Of a stretch of DNA of 64,000 nt, positions 42,898-51,323 are shown one piece after another. Within the stretch, counting starts at the first letter, position 1. The number at the start of each line of letters is the position of its first letter. The translations under genes and the position numbers were made by a program. This DNA is from Streptomyces aureoverticillatus (GTDB lineage Bacteria; Actinomycetota; Actinomycetes; Streptomycetales; Streptomycetaceae), in assembly GCF_014649395.1 (NCBI RefSeq), contig NZ_BMSY01000004.1:62001-126000 (forward strand). The letters run 5' to 3'. The notes beneath the pieces were generated by a model. That model did not search any database and was not told the origin of the DNA. It saw only the letters and a list, made by a program, of their open reading frames with translations.

Positions 42898-43149
42898 ATG
42901 TTCACCGCTGAACTCGTCTTCGTCTTCGTCAGCCACGGCGACGCCCAGCGGGACGCCGACGGCGTAGTCGGCGACCCGCGCGCCTGCACCGGGCTCACAA
43001 ACCTCGGTTACGCACAGGTCGAGCGGGCTGCGGCACGGCTGGCTGCCGAGCACCAGGACCGCGGCAGAGCCGGCCGAACTCCGCACGTCCTCGGCCCGTT
43101 CGGGTCAATCAGCGGCGCCAATCGCCCGATCACGTCCCACGCCAAGTGA
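42898..43149 (+). pseudogene. Remnant of a histidine phosphatase (N-terminus)
   Basis: From ATG 42898: AELVFVFVSHGDAQRDADGV, GDPRACTGLTNLGYAQVERA, AARLAAEHQD. This is the start of a phosphoglycerate-mutase-like phosphatase (family RHGEA-x-x-N, then LT-x-x-G-x-x-QA). The catalytic Arg of RHG is replaced by Ser (SHGD), and the sequence stops matching after about 50 residues, before the second catalytic Arg and His. Confidence 0.6.
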
Positions 43150-43265
43150 GAGTATTCGCTCTGCGAGGCGATGGCTGGCAACGGGCGAGGTGGCCGCTTG
43201 GAAGCTGCAAGGATTCGGGCGACGACGTACAGTTCCCGCTCCCGCAGCCATTGAACTGAGCGCAC
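43100..43265 (-). other. Possible small coding fragment
   Basis: From GTG 43265, a few bases after the serine hydrolase stop codon on the same strand map, the frame reads SVQWLRERELYVVARILAAS, then SEYSHLAWDVIGRLAPLIDP. Composition looks protein-like, but there is no family I know, and beyond 43100 it becomes the antisense of the phosphatase remnant. It may be a relic of a longer gene. Confidence 0.3.
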
Positions 43266-43266
43266 C

Positions 43267-44439
43267 TCATGAGGAGAGCGCCGTTTCGATGGCGGCCTGG
43301 ATGTCGTCGCTTTGGGCGTCCGAGCCGCCCGGGCCGAGGTTCACCATGACCGTGGCCTGCCTGCCGTCGATCGTGGCGGCTGCGGCCGTCTCGTAGCCGA
43401 GGAAGTCGCCGGTGTGCCCCCAGTAAAGGCCGCCCCCGGGCAGCGGCTTGCTCTCCAGGCCGAGGCCGTACGCCCGGCCGTCCGAGCTGCCGGTCGGGCG
43501 GGTCTTCATCATCGCCTTGAGCTGCGCGGGGGGCAGCAGCTTGCCGCCCAGCAGCGCGCTCAGGAACCGGTTGATGTCGGTGCCGCTGGAGATGATTCCG
43601 CCGGCTGTGCCACCTACCGTGGGGTTGATCGCGGTGATGTCCAAGAGCGGCGCGTCCGGGCCGGGTTGCGCGTATCCGCGCGGGTGCGGTCCGGGGATCG
43701 TCGGGTCGTCGCCCGGGAAGGACGTCCCCCGCAGATGCAACGGCCGGACGATCCGCCGCTGCAGCTCCTCGTCGTACGAGCGACCGGTCACCTTCTCGAT
43801 GATCATGCCGGCCAGCACGTAGCCGGTGTTGGAGTATTTCCAGTCGGTGCCCGGTTTGAAGGTCGGCGGGTGGGCGAGCGCCAGCTTCACCAGGTCATGC
43901 GGGGCGTGGTGGGCCATCGGGTCCTGGACGACATCCTGCGGTTTGAGGTAGGCGAGGAAGTCGGGCAGACCGCTGGTGTGCTGGAGAATCTGCCGGACGG
44001 TGATCTTGCGTCCGTCGTTGCCGTGGCCACGGACGACGCCGGGCAGGTAGCGCTCCACTGGCGCGTCGAGGTCGACGCGCCGCTCCCCCACGAGTTGCAG
44101 CATCATCGTCGCGGTGAACGTCTTGGTCATGCTGCCGATCCGGAACCTGCTGTCGCGGTGCACTGGCGCGTGGCTGTCAACGTCCGCGACACCGCTGGTC
44201 AGGACCTTACTGCGGTGCCGGTCCCGCACCTCGGCGAGCGCTCCCGGAGCGCCGTCGACCGTGGTCAGCCGGTGCAGCAGGGCGCGCAGCCGCGCGTCGT
44301 CGGCGTGGTGCGCGGATTCCCCGGCCGTGGATTCCGCGGCGGGGACCGCGGTGGCGGTGGCCGGCAGCACGCCCCCCACCACACCCATCGCCACGGCCAG
44401 CGTGAGGGCGCCACCCAGCGCGCGCTTGTGCTTGAGCAT
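43267..44439 (-). CDS. Secreted serine hydrolase (DD-carboxypeptidase/beta-lactamase fold)
   Basis: A 390-residue exported enzyme. ATG 44439 follows AAGGAAA; the signal peptide is KHKRALGGALTLAVAMGVVG followed by GVLPATATA. Active-site motifs: SMTK (SxxK) in FRIGSMTKTFTA, YSNTGY (YxN) and HTGD near the end. By family it is a D-alanyl-D-alanine carboxypeptidase or esterase acting outside the cell. It is the intact paralogue of the decayed gene at 731-1762 and shares PGTDW-x-YSNTGYVLAGMII. Confidence 0.92.
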   Translation of the reverse strand: MLKHKRALGGALTLAVAMGVVGGVLPATATAVPAAESTAGESAHHADDARLRALLHRLTTVDGAPGALAEVRDRHRSKVLTSGVADVDSHAPVHRDSRFRIGSMTKTFTATMMLQLVGERRVDLDAPVERYLPGVVRGHGNDGRKITVRQILQHTSGLPDFLAYLKPQDVVQDPMAHHAPHDLVKLALAHPPTFKPGTDWKYSNTGYVLAGMIIEKVTGRSYDEELQRRIVRPLHLRGTSFPGDDPTIPGPHPRGYAQPGPDAPLLDITAINPTVGGTAGGIISSGTDINRFLSALLGGKLLPPAQLKAMMKTRPTGSSDGRAYGLGLESKPLPGGGLYWGHTGDFLGYETAAAATIDGRQATVMVNLGPGGSDAQSDDIQAAIETALSS

Positions 44440-44576
44440 GTGGTTTTCCTTAGCTCGTCCGGGCCTACGGTGTCATTCCACGATCCCCGCAGCGGGTGCG
44501 CCGCAACGATGGGGTGATCAACCGGATCGGTGGTGGGGTTAACCCCCTGTCGCGAGGAGGACACCGAGCCGGCGTG

Positions 44577-44866
44577 GCCCGTCAGGCCGTTCTGTCCCGC
44601 CCGGGCAGTCCGTTGGAGCTCTGGGCGATCATTCACGAAGCGGCGCTTCACCAGCGGGTCGCGATCCGGCCCGCCACCATGCGCGAGCAGCTTCGCCGGC
44701 TGCTCGACGCGGCCGAACTGCCCAACGTCACTGCGTGACTTACGTTGAAGGCGACGACGAGACGAGCCCCTTCATCAAGGCGTTCGAGCGTATCCGCGCT
44801 GCCGCACTCTCGGTGGAGGACTCGCTCGCACGGATCGCGGAACTGGAAGAAGCGCACCGGAAGTGA
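44577..44866 (+). pseudogene. Broken XRE/DUF5753 regulator
   Basis: The DUF5753 domain is recognisable in two pieces. First, LELWAIIHEAALHQRVAIRP, ATMREQLRRLLDAAELPNVT (to a stop at 44738). Then, from about 44735 in another frame, VTYVEGDDETSPFIKAFERI, RAAALSVEDSLARIAELEEA to the stop at 44866. The N-terminal HTH and the part between NVT and YVEG (normally VQVLPF and about 25 residues) are missing. The second piece ends with the usual overlap onto the DUF397 gene, so a standard regulator-DUF397 pair has lost its regulator. Confidence 0.75.
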
Positions 44867-45084
44867 ACGCCCCCAAGGCGGAGTTGTACGCACTCGAGCT
44901 CTCGGCCGCCATCTGGCGCAAGTCCTCGGCCAGCGGCGCGGAGAACAATTGCGTCGAGATCACCGACCTGCCCGGCCACGGACGGGCGGTGCGCGACTCC
45001 AAGAAGCCCGAGCGGGAAGCACTGCGGTTCACCAGCGACACATGGACAGCGTTCCAGAAAGGGGTAATCAGCGGCGAACTCTGA
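44863..45084 (+). CDS. DUF397 protein (BldB-associated small protein)
   Basis: A 73-residue DUF397 protein: LSAAIWRKSSASGAENNCVE, ITDLPGHGRAVRDSKKPERE, ALRFTSDTWTAFQKGV. W-x-KSSxSG-x-x-NCVE and VRDSK are the family marks. Such proteins partner XRE/DUF5753 regulators, and many copies exist in Streptomyces development control; some pairs behave like toxin-antitoxin systems. GTG 44863 overlaps the stop of the broken regulator (GTGA). With the regulator gone, this gene is an orphan and depends on translation of the relic upstream. Confidence 0.88.
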   Translation: MNAPKAELYALELSAAIWRKSSASGAENNCVEITDLPGHGRAVRDSKKPEREALRFTSDTWTAFQKGVISGEL

Positions 45085-45359
45085 GCCCAATGAGCGGTGT
45101 GCATCGTGACGTCGTAGGTCACCGACCTGGTGTGAATGGCGAGTTGGGTACTGGTGCCGGTCGGCGGCCGATGACCATGGCGTAGATCCTCGGGCAGGTC
45201 CGGCTCCGGCGGAGTGCCGGGGTCGGCTGCGCCCACGACCGGCCTCCGCCTACGAACCGTCAGCAGTCGCTGCCCTAGCGGGGGCCTCAGTCGCCATGGG
45301 CGACCGGCCCGGGATCGGCGTCGAGCGCATCGAGCACTGCGTCGCCGTTTGCCCTCGCC

Positions 45360-45500
45360 CACTCGGTCAGCACGTGGATCGGCCGGATGAAGAACCACAA
45401 GATCCTCCGCGACTGCCGGCAACGCGGCAACGGCCTCCATCACGCCGTCCAAGCCGTCGCCCACATGCACAACCTAGCCCTCGCTGCATCACCAGCCACG
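45360..45500 (+). pseudogene. Transposase remnant (C-terminus)
   Basis: The frame reads HSVSTWIGRMKNHKILRDCR, QRGNGLHHAVQAVAHMHNLA. RMKN-(Y/H)-KILRDCRQRG-x-GLHHAVQAVAHMHNLAL is a typical end of an actinomycete transposase. Nothing upstream (45085-45359) continues it and no ends were recognised. The rest of 45085-45584 shows no other gene. Confidence 0.7.
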
Positions 45501-45584
45501 CCAAAACGCCGGCCCAGGCTGCCAGTTCACGGCCTTGTGCAACACGCTTCAGGCCGTGTATCGAAAGTCAGCCCCCGGCCCCGG

Positions 45585-46436
45585 TCACGCTGCTTTCGCG
45601 TCCTCACCGGCCAGGAATGGATGCAGCAGCGTGAGCAGGGCGCGCGGGCGGTGCAGCGGGATGATGTGGCCGCAGTCTTCGATGATGTGTCCGGTGAGAT
45701 CGTCGGTGACCGGGCGGAGCTGGCGTTCCAGCGCAGCACCGACGGGCCGGGCGCCCAACGCCATCGTCGGCACCGTCAGGCGGGCAGCGGCGACCGCCTG
45801 CTCGATCTGTACCGCGCTCTCGGGCAGCGCCCGGTAGTACGAGAACGCGCGGCTCAACGCCTGGCGGCCGGTGTATGCGCGGACGAAGGCGTCCCGGAGG
45901 GCGGGGCGCACCCCGTCGCCGAGCGTGCCGGCGCGCAGAAACCAGTCGACGTAGGCGGCCTCGTGGCCCTCCAACACGGTCTCGGCAAGGCCGGGCGCGG
46001 CGGAATGGAAGCCGAACCACCACGGCGGCCCGTCGGCGAGGAAGTCCTCGGCGCCGGGCAGCCTGCCCAGCAGGGACTCCATGACGACCAGGCGCCGGAC
46101 GAGACCGGGTCGACGCAAGGCGAGGAGGAAGGCCGGCGCGGTACCCGCGTCGATGCCCACCACCGCGGCCGAGGACACGCCGAGCGTGGTGAGAAGCGCC
46201 GCGGCGTCCTCGGCCAGGGTGCCCGCGTCGTACCCGGAGGCGGCCCGGCTGCTCGCGCCGAACCCGCGCAGGTCCGGCGCGATGACGCGGTAGCGGCCGG
46301 ACAGGTCGGCCATGACGTCCGTCCACAGCTCCCAGGTGTGCGGGAAACCGTGCAGCAGCAGTACGGCCGGGCCCGATCCGACGAGAGCGACGTTCAGTTC
46401 GACACCGTTGACGGGGACGCGCCGCAGCTCGGGCAT
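45585..46436 (-). CDS. Epoxide hydrolase-like alpha/beta hydrolase
   Basis: A 283-residue alpha/beta hydrolase with an Asp nucleophile: Asp96 in VVGIDAGTA, oxyanion motif HGFPHTWELW, and the catalytic His in IIEDCGHIIPLHRP. An Asp in the Sm-x-Nu-x-Sm position with HGFP is typical of epoxide hydrolases and haloalkane dehalogenases; HGFP favours the former. No signal peptide. ATG 46436 is transcribed away from the HxlR gene; the gap holds a palindrome at 46467-46479, so it is probably induced by its substrate through that regulator. Confidence 0.88.
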   Translation of the reverse strand: MPELRRVPVNGVELNVALVGSGPAVLLLHGFPHTWELWTDVMADLSGRYRVIAPDLRGFGASSRAASGYDAGTLAEDAAALLTTLGVSSAAVVGIDAGTAPAFLLALRRPGLVRRLVVMESLLGRLPGAEDFLADGPPWWFGFHSAAPGLAETVLEGHEAAYVDWFLRAGTLGDGVRPALRDAFVRAYTGRQALSRAFSYYRALPESAVQIEQAVAAARLTVPTMALGARPVGAALERQLRPVTDDLTGHIIEDCGHIIPLHRPRALLTLLHPFLAGEDAKAA

Positions 46437-46466
46437 GGAGAGGCTCCAGGTGTGTGGTGAGGACTA

Positions 46467-46479
46467 GTGACCAGGTCAC
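46467..46479. promoter_or_regulatory. Probable HxlR operator
   Basis: A perfect 13-bp palindrome, GTGACCAGGTCAC, lies between the divergent hydrolase and HxlR genes, 31 bases from the hydrolase ATG and 61 from the regulator GTG. This fits a winged-helix dimer site. Confidence 0.6.
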
Positions 46480-46539
46480 GCTAGGGAACTATCCTGGTTC
46501 GTCCAAGACGGCACCTTCCCTTCAGGTGGTGAGCCCTGA

Positions 46540-46953
46540 GTGACCACATCAAGGCCCGGCGAACCCCGCCGGCGGCCCGGTGAGCGGGGTGACCTGCTGG
46601 ATCCGCGCTGCCCGACCCGCCAGTTGCTCGACCGTATCGGCACCAAGTGGACGTCGATGGCGGTCAAGGTGCTGGCCGAGGAGGCTCCGGACGAGCTCCG
46701 TTTCGCGGAACTGCGGCGCCGTATTCCTGGCATCTCACAGAAGATGCTGTCCGTCACCCTGCAGAGCCTGGTCCGCGACGGCCTGGTCGCGCGCCGGGTG
46801 GAACCCACCGTGCCGCCCGCCGTCCACTACCGGCTCACCGAGCTCGGCCTGTCCCTCGAAAGACCGCTCTCCGCCCTGCGGGTCTGGGCCGAGACACACA
46901 TGCCGGAGATCGACCGCAGCAACCAGCTCGCCGACGAGTCACCCCCCAACTAG
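46540..46953 (+). CDS. HxlR-family transcriptional regulator
   Basis: A 137-residue winged-helix protein: DPRCPTRQLLDRIGTKWTSM, AVKVLAEEAPDELRFAELRR, RIPGISQKMLSVTLQSLVRD, then RRVEPTVPPAVHYRLTELG. The Cys in DPRCPTRQLLDRIG-x-KW is the conserved HxlR cysteine, which in some members senses aldehydes or oxidants. GTG 46540 has a weak ribosome site. It is divergent from the epoxide hydrolase. Its stop codon TAG abuts the left end of an IS, so the native C-terminus may have been trimmed slightly. Confidence 0.9.
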   Translation: MTTSRPGEPRRRPGERGDLLDPRCPTRQLLDRIGTKWTSMAVKVLAEEAPDELRFAELRRRIPGISQKMLSVTLQSLVRDGLVARRVEPTVPPAVHYRLTELGLSLERPLSALRVWAETHMPEIDRSNQLADESPPN

Positions 46954-47814
46954 GGCGTGGATCGAATGTGCTGGTCACAGCCACTCGTTGAGGGCCGCGA
47001 CAAGAACGGTCGCCTCGTAGCGGACCGCCAAGCGAGCCACGTTTCTTGCGGTTGCAGGCATGGTCGGCCTTGTCCGGGATGGTGCAGCGGATGCCACGCC
47101 GTCGCAGGTAGGCGCGGTTCTTGCAAGAGGCGTACGCCTTGTCCGCGCGGACCCGCCGCGGCCGAGTGCGGGACCTGCCCAACCCCAGCCGGGGAACCCG
47201 GATGCGGCCCACGACGACCTCGAACTGCGGTGAGTCCCCTTACTGCCCCGCGGTGATGACGGGCGAGTCCCCTTACTGCCCCGCGGTGATGACGATCGAC
47301 ATGGGCTTTTGCTGCTGCCCGACGGCCAGATGCAGCTTGGTGGTCAGGCCACCGCACGAGCGTCCGAGGCCATGGTCGGCCGGCTCGGTGGCGATGCCGC
47401 CGGGCGGTTCCTTCTGCAGATCCCCCCTTCTCGCGCCCCGGCAGCGTGCTGGAGGCACGGACGATGGCGGAGTCGACGTTGAGGTCCCAGGCGATCAGGT
47501 CCTTCGCGTCGGCCCGGGCCTGCAGTTCAGTGAAGATCCGCTGCCAGGTGCCGTTCCGCTGCCAGCGGCGGAAGAGGTCGTACGCCCGGCCCCACGGCCC
47601 ATACTCCTCCGGCACATCCCGCCACGGGGTACCGGTGCGGGCCCGGAAGCGTATGCCGTCGATCAGCTGTCTCCTGGTCCATATCGACGGTCGGCCGGAC
47701 TTCTTGCCCTTCGGCAACAGCGGCTCCAGCACCGCCCCTTGCTCCTCTGTCAGATCTCCACGCGCCACGAACCGAGATCGCCTCACGCTCAAGATCCACT
47801 TTCGAAACACGCCC
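46954..47814 (-). mobile_element. Decayed IS5-like insertion sequence with broken transposase
   Basis: Ends GGGCGTGGATCGAATGTG (46954) and, inverted, GGGCGTGTTTCGAAAGTG (to 47814). The transposase, from GTG 47786, reads DLTEEQGAVLEPLLPKGKKS, GRPSIWTRRQLIDGIRFRAR, TGTPWRDVPEEYGPW to LNVDSAIVRAS. It then shifts frame near 47460, continues GGLTTKLHLAVGQQQKPMSI and hits stops inside a 33-bp tandem duplication (47232-47297). The last part, ADKAYASCKNRAYLRRRGIR, leads to EATVLVAALNEWL after an internal deletion. It is inactive. The GGGCGTG tip is shared with the elements at 33918 and 39232. Confidence 0.8.
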
Positions 47815-47959
47815 AAGGAGGCTCCACGTATCGGTGCCGGGGTTCTCTCGACGAGGCTGCTGTCAGTACTCGATGCGCTGGAGCGCGGGAATGGCTCGAA
47901 CAGCACGCCGGTGTGCGGCCGTGCGGCCCCCCTGCAAATGACAGAGGGGCCCGAGCCGG

Positions 47960-49408
47960 TCACGGGCGCGGTGTCCTGCGGGGCAGCAGGAACATCAGCA
48001 TCCACATCGTCACAACGGCGCCGACGACGTACCAGATGGTGCCTGCGAAGGCGTTGGTCACGGTGGTGCCGTGGCTGCCTGCAGGCGCGTGGACGAAGAA
48101 CACCACGGAGGCCAGCGCGATACCCATGGCGGTGCCGAGTTGCATCGCCGTGTTGAACAGCCCGGACGCGGAGCCCGCGTTCTCGGGTTCGACCTGTCCG
48201 AGCGCCAGTCCGGCGAGGCCGGCACCGATCATGCCGAAGCCCGCCCCGAAGAGGACCATCGGGGCGACGGCGGCCGCGAACGGCAGCCCGGTCCCCTGAG
48301 CAGTGATCAGCAGGTGGTAGCCGACCAGGGTGAGCGCGACCAGCAGGGCGCCCGCCTGTGGCACCCGCCGGGCGTGATCAGTGACCCACTTCGAGGCGAG
48401 CATGGCGCCCGCCATTCCGCCGATCGAGACCGCGATGGAACCCGGGGCGAATTGCCCCGCGGACAAGCCGAGACCGTCCTGCATGAACAGGGTCCAGGTC
48501 AGCAGGAACACGCCCGAGACCAGACCGAACACCAGCTGGGCGGCGAGGCCGCCGGTGAACGCCCGGCCCCGCAGCAGGGAGAGCGCAACCAGGGGCGAGC
48601 CGTCCTTGGCGGCCTTGGCCCGCTGCTGGAGGACGAACACAGCCAATACCAGCAGCCCGGCTCCCAGCATGGCGAAGCTCCAGACGGGCCAGTGCCGTTC
48701 GCCGCCCACGGTGAGCGGGTAGACGATCAGCAGCAGGCCCGCGGCGGAGAGGACCATGCCGAGCGGGTCCAGACGCCGGGCTTGCTGGTCCCGGGACTCG
48801 GGGATGAAGCGCAGGCCGATCAGGACGGTGGCCAGGCCGATCGGCAGGTTGATCAGGAAGATCGGCCGCCAGCCGAGGCCAAGGAGATCGGCACTGGTCA
48901 GCACGGCGCCCAGGACTGGGCCGAGCACGCCGCCGAGCGACATGATCATCCCGTACAGGCCGAATGCCTTGGCACGGGATTCCCCGTCGAAGGTGACATG
49001 GATCGTGGCCAGTACCTGCGGCACCATCGCGGCCGCCGCGGCACCCTGAATGGCCCGGGCCGCGATCAGCAGTTCCGGTCCGATGGCGATGCCGCACAGC
49101 AGCGAGGCGACGGTGAAGACGCTGGTGCCGACGAGGAAGGTCCGCTTACGACCATAGAGGTCACCGAGCCGCCCGCCGGTGATCAGGCCGAGGGCGAAGG
49201 TGAGGGTGTACGCGGCCGGGATCCACTGCACCGCGGCGCTGGAAGCGCCGGTGTCGCCCTGGATGGCGGGCAGCGCGGTGTAGACGATCGAGCCGTCGAA
49301 CGCGTTCATCAGCTCGGCGACCAGCACCACGACCAGCGTGATCGTGGCAGCGCGGACAGACGCGGTGGGGCGCGCGCGCCCGGTGGTGGTAGGGGTGTCG
49401 GATGACAC
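47960..49408 (-). CDS. DHA2-type MFS multidrug transporter, copy 1
   Basis: A 482-residue 14-helix major facilitator protein. DHA2 marks: ELMNAFDGSIVYTALPAIQG (helix 1), motif A TGGRLGDLYGRKRTFLVG, and the helix 5 antiporter motif GGVLGPVLGAVL. It should export drugs in exchange for protons. GTG 49408 is used, with AGGATC upstream; the frame stays open further back into a leader shared with the second copy at 51324-52778. The proteins are close paralogues throughout (DLYGRKR, LTSADLLGLGWRPIFLINLP), so one is a duplication of the other. Confidence 0.92.
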   Translation of the reverse strand: MSSDTPTTTGRARPTASVRAATITLVVVLVAELMNAFDGSIVYTALPAIQGDTGASSAAVQWIPAAYTLTFALGLITGGRLGDLYGRKRTFLVGTSVFTVASLLCGIAIGPELLIAARAIQGAAAAAMVPQVLATIHVTFDGESRAKAFGLYGMIMSLGGVLGPVLGAVLTSADLLGLGWRPIFLINLPIGLATVLIGLRFIPESRDQQARRLDPLGMVLSAAGLLLIVYPLTVGGERHWPVWSFAMLGAGLLVLAVFVLQQRAKAAKDGSPLVALSLLRGRAFTGGLAAQLVFGLVSGVFLLTWTLFMQDGLGLSAGQFAPGSIAVSIGGMAGAMLASKWVTDHARRVPQAGALLVALTLVGYHLLITAQGTGLPFAAAVAPMVLFGAGFGMIGAGLAGLALGQVEPENAGSASGLFNTAMQLGTAMGIALASVVFFVHAPAGSHGTTVTNAFAGTIWYVVGAVVTMWMLMFLLPRRTPRP

Positions 49409-49670
49409 GAGGAAAGATCCTGTTCTGCAGTAAAAAGGAGTACGGCAGGCCGGGACCGCGTACGCCCACTGCGCACAGGAGCGGAAAAAGGGTATGACGA
49501 AGCCCAGGCCATCGGGACATGCCGCCGACGGACCTGACCGGAGCACGCCTCAGCGGCTCACGGGGTCAGTGCCAGAACGAACGGCTACTGGGCCTGGGAG
49601 ATAAGTCGTCACCTCAAAACACACACGAGCGGCGCGCAGACGCGCACCGCCATCTCACTGCCAGGATAAA
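49409..49670 (-). promoter_or_regulatory. Conserved structured leader of MFS copy 1
   Basis: The ~260 bases before the pump share blocks with the leader of copy 2, although the rest has diverged. The block GAGGTGACGACTTATCTCCC and GGCCC ends in CCCAGGCC (49598-49591). About 80 bases later comes the block ATGGCCTGGGCTTCGTCA with GGCCTGGG (49510-49503), an exact complement. Pairing would close a long stem upstream of the start. The second block also holds an ATG opening a frame that runs past the pump start. This suggests attenuation or translational control. Confidence 0.6.
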
Positions 49671-49715
49671 GGCGGCTTCAGTCGGAGAAAACTTGTTTTT
49701 CCGGCTGAAGCCGCC
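49671..49715 (-). terminator. Strong terminator upstream of the MFS leader
   Basis: A perfect 11-bp stem GGCGGCTTCAG / CTGAAGCCGCC, extended inward by CGGAAAA/TTTTCTCCG pairing. On the minus strand it follows the L28 gene and the remnant at 49746 and is followed by TTTATCC, so it separates them from the pump unit. Confidence 0.8.
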
Positions 49716-49745
49716 TCCGCAGGCTCCGCGCGGACAGGCGCGGTG

Positions 49746-50034
49746 TCAATCCTCGGATCGAGGCCGCAGACGGCTCAGCAGTCGCCGACTGTGCCGACCA
49801 TAGTGCGGGGCGTTGAGAGCAGCATCAACGAAATCCGTGTGCCGCAGGCGGCGATCCAGCCGCGTCTCAAGACAGCCGACACAAAGGATGCTGTCGTGCG
49901 CGGCATCAGCGCGCTCCACACGCTGTCGAGCACGGTGTACCACTCGTCAGGTCCGTCAACGGGTGCGGTCAGCAGTCCGCAGTCGTGACATGGGAACTCA
50001 TCCCTCGCGAGACGACGGTGCCATGCCCCCGTAG
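49746..50034 (-). pseudogene. Frameshifted small Cys-rich protein
   Basis: The minus strand reads EFPCHDCGLLTAPVDGPDEW, YTVLDSVWSALMP, then after one frameshift near 49900 DSILCVGCLETRLDRRLRHT, DFVDAALNAPHY, and a stop at 49746. Together this matches a common Streptomyces hypothetical protein (C-x-x-CG near the start, DEWYMV-x-D-x-VW, then LCVGCLEARLGRRL-x-x-x-DF). Each part looks well preserved, so the frameshift is recent or a sequence error. The function is unknown; four Cys could bind zinc. Confidence 0.6.
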
Positions 50035-50091
50035 CCACACCACGACTGCGGATGGCGGTACTGAGTCTGCTTACGATCCGGCCCAGCGGGA

Positions 50092-50316
50092 TCAGGCGGA
50101 GACGCGACGTTCCACCTTGTCCTTCTTGATGCACGACGTGCACACCTTCATGCGGACGGGCGTGCCGTCCTTGACGGCTCGGACTGGCTGGATGTTCGGG
50201 TTGAACCGGCGGCTCGATCGCCCCCGGACGTGTCGGCTTTGGGCGCGGCTCCCGGAACGTGCTACGCGCTTTCCGAAGCTGGGCTGCTTGCCGCATACAT
50301 CACATCGACTGGACAT
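50092..50316 (-). CDS. rpmB: 50S ribosomal protein L28
   Basis: A 74-residue L28: MSSRCDVCGKQPSFGKRVAR, then RRFNPNIQPVRAVKDGTPVR and MKVCTSCIKKDKVERR. The family pattern (CDVCGK-x-P-x-FG, then R-x-NPNIQ-x-VR, then CTSCIK) is clear and both CxxC pairs of the zinc-binding form are kept. ATG 50316 follows GGGAGAG. Streptomyces often carry several L28 copies, zinc-binding and zinc-free; this isolated gene is probably one of the extra copies rather than the main one. An Arg-rich insert (GSRAQSRHVRGRS) precedes NPNIQ. Confidence 0.92.
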   Translation of the reverse strand: MSSRCDVCGKQPSFGKRVARSGSRAQSRHVRGRSSRRFNPNIQPVRAVKDGTPVRMKVCTSCIKKDKVERRVSA

Positions 50317-50624
50317 TGTGTCTCTCCCGGTCTGCGACGGATAACGTCGCCGTTCATTTCTCGCCTGGCTGCGCACTTCACTGAGCGGCTCCAGCCAATG
50401 GAGTTCGTGCTGGAGGCGAAGGCCCGTCTTGAGGTCCGCGCCGAGCTCGAATTCTCCCAACTCCGTACCGAGCCATGCACCGGGTTAGCGCACCGCTCTT
50501 TCCATCAAAGGCGCGCTGACCTGCAGGTATAGGGACCCTTGGCGTGCGCGGCAGTTGGCAGTCGAAGGCGAAGTGCATTGTTTCCCGTGCAGATTGCACG
50601 CCTTTCCGGCCCCGGTCGGCCCGG
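50317..50624. other. Gap between response regulator and rpmB
   Basis: No gene recognised in these 308 bases. The promoter of rpmB should lie next to 50316; no Zur-type box (palindromic TGAAAATGATTTTCA-like) is visible there. Confidence 0.4.
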
Positions 50625-51230
50625 TCAGATCCAGCCGCGGGTTGAGGCCGTGCGTATCGCCTCGATGCGGTTGCGCGCCCCGACCTTGCGGTTGATGGCG
50701 GCGAGGTTGTTGCGCACCGTCCCCGCAGACAGGTGCAGCGTCTCGGCGATCTCCTGGGGTGTGTGCCCTTGTGCGGCCAGCCGGAGGATGTCGATGTCGC
50801 GTTCGTTGAGCGGGTTGTCGGGGGTGCGCAAGGCGTCGGTGACGAGTCGGGGGTCCAGGACCCGGTCACCGCGGGCCACTTTGCGGACGGCGTAGATCAG
50901 CTCTTTGATCGACACGCCCTTGCCCACGAACCCCTCCACTCCCGTCGTGAGGGCGGCCCTAAGGGTGCCGGGGCGATCGAGGGTGGCCACGATGATGATG
51001 CGGCACGTGGGCAGGGTGGCTTTGAGCTGCGCTGCTGCCGAGATCCCGTCCAGCCCGGGAAGGTTGGTGTCGATCAGGGCCACGTTGGGGCGGGTACGCA
51101 GTGCGCTCGGCACGATCTCGTCGCCGCGTGGTACCTGTGAGACCACTTGAATGCCGGGCTCGGACACAAGCACGGCGGACAGCGCTTCGCGGGTCAGTCG
51201 CGGACCATCGGCGATCAGCACTCGGATCAT
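50625..51230 (-). CDS. NarL/LuxR-type response regulator, atypical receiver
   Basis: A 201-residue response regulator. Receiver domain 1-120: IRVLIADGPRLTREALSAVL, the phospho-acceptor Asp in ALIDTNLPGLDGI, the Lys in EGFVGKGVSIKEL. LuxR HTH 140-201: LNERDIDILRLAAQGHTPQE, IAETLHLSAGTVRNNLAAIN, RKVGARNRIEAIR. The usual acidic pair near the start (DD or DE) is DG here, so Mg binding and phosphorylation may be weak. It lies 93 bases downstream of MFS copy 2 on the same strand and has no sensor kinase nearby; it may be an orphan regulator co-expressed with the pump. Confidence 0.9.
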   Translation of the reverse strand: MIRVLIADGPRLTREALSAVLVSEPGIQVVSQVPRGDEIVPSALRTRPNVALIDTNLPGLDGISAAAQLKATLPTCRIIIVATLDRPGTLRAALTTGVEGFVGKGVSIKELIYAVRKVARGDRVLDPRLVTDALRTPDNPLNERDIDILRLAAQGHTPQEIAETLHLSAGTVRNNLAAINRKVGARNRIEAIRTASTRGWI

Positions 51231-51323
51231 GGGGGGGTGTTCCTCGTTGAAGGACCATGAGGGCCTGTTGCCATGGGGCAGGTCTGGGCCCGGCCGTGAC
51301 AAGGGCCGGGCCCAGGAGGGCGG

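Noticed and set aside
50092..50316. Zur-controlled zinc-free ribosomal protein paralogue
   Set aside because: Both CxxC pairs are present and no Zur box was seen, so it is the zinc-binding form.
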